The translations under genes and the position numbers were made by a program. Shown here piece after piece: positions 33,400-35,806 of a stretch of DNA of 35,806 bases. The stretch is from Bacteroidales bacterium (lineage in GTDB: Bacteria; Bacteroidota; Bacteroidia; Bacteroidales; Bacteroidaceae): positions 1 to 35,806 of the forward strand of contig SUXN01000030.1 of assembly GCA_015060965.1 (NCBI GenBank), given 5' to 3'. Below the pieces are notes generated by a model. It did not search any database and had not been told where the DNA came from. It saw only the letters and a list, made by a program, of their open reading frames with translations. The number at the start of each line of letters is the position of its first letter. The stretch's first letter is position 1.

Positions 33400-33432
33400 T
33401 GTTGCTTTGAACGTTACACGTTCAAAGCAACA
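33400..33432 (-). terminator. Perfect palindrome overlapping the dnaG stop codon
   Basis: A 15-bp perfect stem (33400-33414 with 33418-33432) with a 3-base loop. One arm is the last codons of dnaG and the stop codon falls in the loop. Probably part of the dnaG 3' end structure; no T-run follows, so termination is not certain. Confidence 0.6.
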
Positions 33433-35426
33433 TTGCCGAAACCGTATCCGCGCAGCACATTGTTGAGTGCCTGCTGTGTCTCCTTGAGGAATTTGAAATC
33501 CTCCATGGCTTCCTGCAACGCTGTCGGGTCTGCTGCAACGGCAGGGTCCTTGAGTCTTGCCATGGTGCTCTTGAGCATCTCGTCGACAATGCTCTGCTTG
33601 TATGCGATGGCAAGACGTGTGGTCTGCTCGAACAGCACTGCAAGCTCGTTGCGCTCATCGCTCTTCTGTTCGCTGAAGAATTTGCTCAACAGGTAGCGCT
33701 CGCTGCAAAGTTCTGCCGTGAGTGCCGAGATTTCGGGGTCTGGGTGGGCTATGAAGTGGTTTTCGGGGTTGAACTCCAGGTCGGCGGCGTGCTCTGCTGC
33801 CTCCTGGAATATCTTTTTGTACAGCGGATGGCTGAACTCGATGCCGTCTGCCTCAAATGAGTAATAGAGGTGCGAAATTACTGTCTCTGTAAATGCAGGG
33901 GTGTTGTCGAGCTTGCTTTCAGGAACCTGCAGCAGTTTGCTTCCGTTCTTTAGCATGAACTGGATAATGGCCTTCTCCTTGTGGTGGAGCGGGTTGTTGC
34001 TGTAGCTGTTGATGATGTTCTGCTGGAACTCGTCAACGGGTGCAGGACCGTCGCTGCCTGCCGAGGTGCTATCCTCGCTGTGTCTGTTGCTGCTGTCGGT
34101 ACGCTTCTGTGCTTCCTCGGCGCGTGCTTTTCTAATCTTCGCGGTCTCTTTGACAAGCAGCTGCTCGCCCACGTTGAGCATGTCGCTGCACTTCTTTATG
34201 TATTCACTGCGCAGTATGTCGTTTGGCACCACGGCAATGCTTTTTACGACGTCGCCAATCAGTCCGGCTCTCTTTATCGGGTCTTCACCCACCTCGTCAA
34301 GCAACAGGTTGGTCTTGAATTTTATGAAGTCCACCTTGTTGCGCTCGATAAAATCCTCAACCTCCTCGGTAGAGTGGCTCTGTGCATAGCTGTCGGGGTC
34401 CTCGCCTTCGGGTAGCAGCACCACGTTTATATTCATTCCCTCCTCAAGCAGCATGTCAATGCCTCGGATTGACGCCTTTATTCCGGCTTTGTCGCCATCG
34501 TAGAGCAAGGTGACGTTGCTTGTGAAACGGTGTATGAGCCTTATCTGTCCTGTGGTGAGTGAGGTGCCCGATGATGCAACCACGTTCTGTATGCCTGCCT
34601 GGTACATCGATATCACGTCAAGGTAACCCTCGACAAGTATACAGCGGTCCTTCTGCATTATTGCCTGCTTGGCAAAGTAGAGGCCATAGAGGTGGTCGCT
34701 CTTGTGATATATCTCGCTCTCGGGCGAGTTCACGTACTTTGCTGCCTTGGCGTTGGTCTGCAATACACGGCCGCCGAAAGCCACAACCTTGCCCGAAATA
34801 GTGTGCACCGGGAATATCACTCGCCCCCAGAAGCGGTCCTGCAGGCGTCCGTCTTCGGTGCTGTAGCATACTCCGGTCTTTGCGATAATCTCGGGGTTGT
34901 ATCCTGCGGCGATGGCTGTCTTTGCGAATGAGTCGCGGCGTTCAAGGGAGTATCCCAGGCAGAACTTCTTTATTGTCTCGTCGCGCAGGCCTCGGTGGCG
35001 GAAATAGTTGAGGCCTATGGCCTTTCCCTCCTCGCTGTTGTGCAGTGTCTCGGTGAAATATTGCAGTGCATACTGGTTTATGACGAACATGCTCTCGCGT
35101 ATGCTCTCTTCGCGCTTCTCCTCATCGGTGAGCTCGCGCTCCTTGAACTCTATGTGGTAGCGTTTCGCCAACCAGCGCAGCGCCTCGTAGTAACTCAGTT
35201 GCTCGTGCTCCATTATAAAATGAACAGGCTTGCCGCCTTTTCCGCATCCGAAGCACTTCCAAAGGTTCTTTGATGGCGATACCGTAAAGGAGGGGGTTTT
35301 CTCGTTGTGGAACGGACAGAGTCCAATCATATTGACTCCGCGCTTGCGTAGCGATACAAAATCCCCGACAACCTCTTCAACCTTTGCGGTGTCCATTATG
35401 CGTTCTATGGTCTCTCTGTCAATCAT
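33414..35426 (-). CDS. dnaG: DNA primase
   Basis: DnaG makes RNA primers at the replication fork. The N-terminal CHC2 zinc domain has CPFHNEKTPSF and CFGCGKGG (about residues 37-64); the RNA polymerase core with its TOPRIM domain has ILVEGYLDVISMYQAG and LLYDGDKAGIKASIRG (catalytic acidic residues), and the central FGGRV and KYVNSPE blocks are typical. A long charged linker (about 420-460) precedes the C-terminal helicase-binding domain. Length is 670 aa, normal for Bacteroidales. It has its own promoter and no operon partners here, unlike the rpsU-dnaG-rpoD arrangement of E. coli. Confidence 0.97.
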   Translation of the reverse strand: MIDRETIERIMDTAKVEEVVGDFVSLRKRGVNMIGLCPFHNEKTPSFTVSPSKNLWKCFGCGKGGKPVHFIMEHEQLSYYEALRWLAKRYHIEFKERELTDEEKREESIRESMFVINQYALQYFTETLHNSEEGKAIGLNYFRHRGLRDETIKKFCLGYSLERRDSFAKTAIAAGYNPEIIAKTGVCYSTEDGRLQDRFWGRVIFPVHTISGKVVAFGGRVLQTNAKAAKYVNSPESEIYHKSDHLYGLYFAKQAIMQKDRCILVEGYLDVISMYQAGIQNVVASSGTSLTTGQIRLIHRFTSNVTLLYDGDKAGIKASIRGIDMLLEEGMNINVVLLPEGEDPDSYAQSHSTEEVEDFIERNKVDFIKFKTNLLLDEVGEDPIKRAGLIGDVVKSIAVVPNDILRSEYIKKCSDMLNVGEQLLVKETAKIRKARAEEAQKRTDSSNRHSEDSTSAGSDGPAPVDEFQQNIINSYSNNPLHHKEKAIIQFMLKNGSKLLQVPESKLDNTPAFTETVISHLYYSFEADGIEFSHPLYKKIFQEAAEHAADLEFNPENHFIAHPDPEISALTAELCSERYLLSKFFSEQKSDERNELAVLFEQTTRLAIAYKQSIVDEMLKSTMARLKDPAVAADPTALQEAMEDFKFLKETQQALNNVLRGYGFGNVALNV

Positions 35427-35448
35427 ACCTTATTATATAAACTGAATG

Positions 35449-35479
35449 TAAAAGTACAACAAAAGAACTTTAGTACAAA
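35449..35479 (-). promoter_or_regulatory. Promoter of dnaG
   Basis: Minus strand: TTTG (35476-35479), 19-bp spacer, TACTTTTA (35449-35456), one mismatch to TAnnTTTG. About 22 bases before the start codon. Confidence 0.65.
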
Positions 35480-35658
35480 ACTTTTTGCTCTTCAGCTCCT
35501 CCTGTTTAATCTCTTTTGCCCTTTTTGCCCCTTTTAGGCCTTTCTGGTTTTTCTGAACCATGATTTATGTAAAATGCTCAAAAGTTTAGATAAATGCACC
35601 ATAGATAAGCTGTTTTTAAAATTATTTTCACTTTTTCTTGAATTTTTCTTTGGAAAAG

Positions 35659-35689
35659 TTTGTCAGTTCAGAAATTTGCTCTACCTTTG
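35659..35689 (+). promoter_or_regulatory. Very strong promoter with AT-rich upstream tract
   Basis: TTTG (35659-35662), 19-bp spacer, TACCTTTG (35682-35689): perfect consensus. The 80-100 bases before it are very A/T-rich with A and T runs, like an UP element. Confidence 0.8.
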
Positions 35690-35806
35690 CACTCGCTTTC
35701 GGGAAGCAACCACGGTTGCGGTACTGATGAAGCAAGATGATCCTTGACAACATTCCATACAGACAAGCAGTACAACGTGGCCTTCGGCATTTTTTATGTT
35801 GGAGGT
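35690..35806 (+). promoter_or_regulatory. Structured leader leaving the window, possible rRNA operon leader
   Basis: The transcript would begin near 35697. It has hairpins GCAACC/GGTTGC and GCC-TTC-GGC (the latter followed by ATTTTTTAT) and the segment TTGACAACATTCC then ACAGACAAGCAGTACAAC, which resembles leaders before 16S rRNA genes in Bacteroidales. No start of a protein gene is certain. The 16S gene itself would lie outside the window, so this is inference. Confidence 0.4.

Overview
The window reads as a Bacteroidales chromosome (Bacteroidaceae/Prevotellaceae-like; genus not resolved). Evidence: repeated promoters of the Bacteroidetes primary-sigma type (TTTG, about 19-20 bp, TAnnTTTG), weak or absent Shine-Dalgarno sequences, and Bacteroidales-style gene neighbourhoods (ftsX-DUF3098-uppP-truB-queA-folK; DUF1599-DoxX-tpiA-SPOR-folE next to dnaG). 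No transposase, integrase, tRNA or CRISPR array was recognised.

Layout. (1) 1-4560, AT-rich defence island: the 3' part of a DUF1016/YhcG-type PD-(D/E)XK protein, a scar where two facing genes have both lost their 3' parts, and a minus-strand DpnII-type (GATC) restriction-modification cassette in the order Dam/DpnM methylase, DpnII endonuclease, unknown 178-aa protein, DpnA-like methylase, truncated ATPase. (2) 4580-7840, housekeeping genes on the minus strand: DUF2795 protein, cob(I)alamin adenosyltransferase, methyltransferase-like protein and metK. metK is preceded by a long structured leader that I read as an S-box (SAM) riboswitch. (3) 7931-21200, accessory region with one long minus-strand operon (18955 to 8169) behind a consensus promoter: a DUF3244-like secreted protein, a secreted protein with a T9SS-sorting-like C-terminus, a TcB-like shell protein, a DUF6443/Rhs protein with an M91 (NleD-like) zinc-protease tip, a secreted candidate immunity protein, a displaced Rhs tip with an L,D-transpeptidase (YkuD) motif, and a lipoprotein that is its candidate immunity protein. 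A further decayed Rhs tip lies at the end. A 251-bp direct repeat (3 mismatches) marks where the two tips can be exchanged. A divergently transcribed membrane TPR/HTH regulator stands upstream.

(4) 21345-26477, minus-strand housekeeping operon: methyltransferase, ftsX, DUF3098, uppP, truB, queA, folK, most joined by 1-4 base overlaps. (5) 26684-27112, two tandem PspC proteins, then convergent miaB. (6) 28614-33112, plus-strand operon from a good promoter: polyprenol-phosphate sugar transferase, duplicated-domain DUF1599 protein, DoxX-like membrane protein, tpiA, SPOR lipoprotein-like protein and folE. (7) 33113-33432, a repeat- and palindrome-rich convergent intergenic region. (8) dnaG on the minus strand, then a very strong plus-strand promoter with an AT-rich upstream tract and structured leader running off the window, possibly the start of an rRNA operon.

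The most interesting system is the Rhs locus. It is a Sec-exported two-gene shell rather than a T6SS-type Rhs, with a modular pair of periplasm-directed effectors, candidate immunity genes that also carry export signals, a built-in recombination repeat for swapping tips, and a membrane-spanning regulator.
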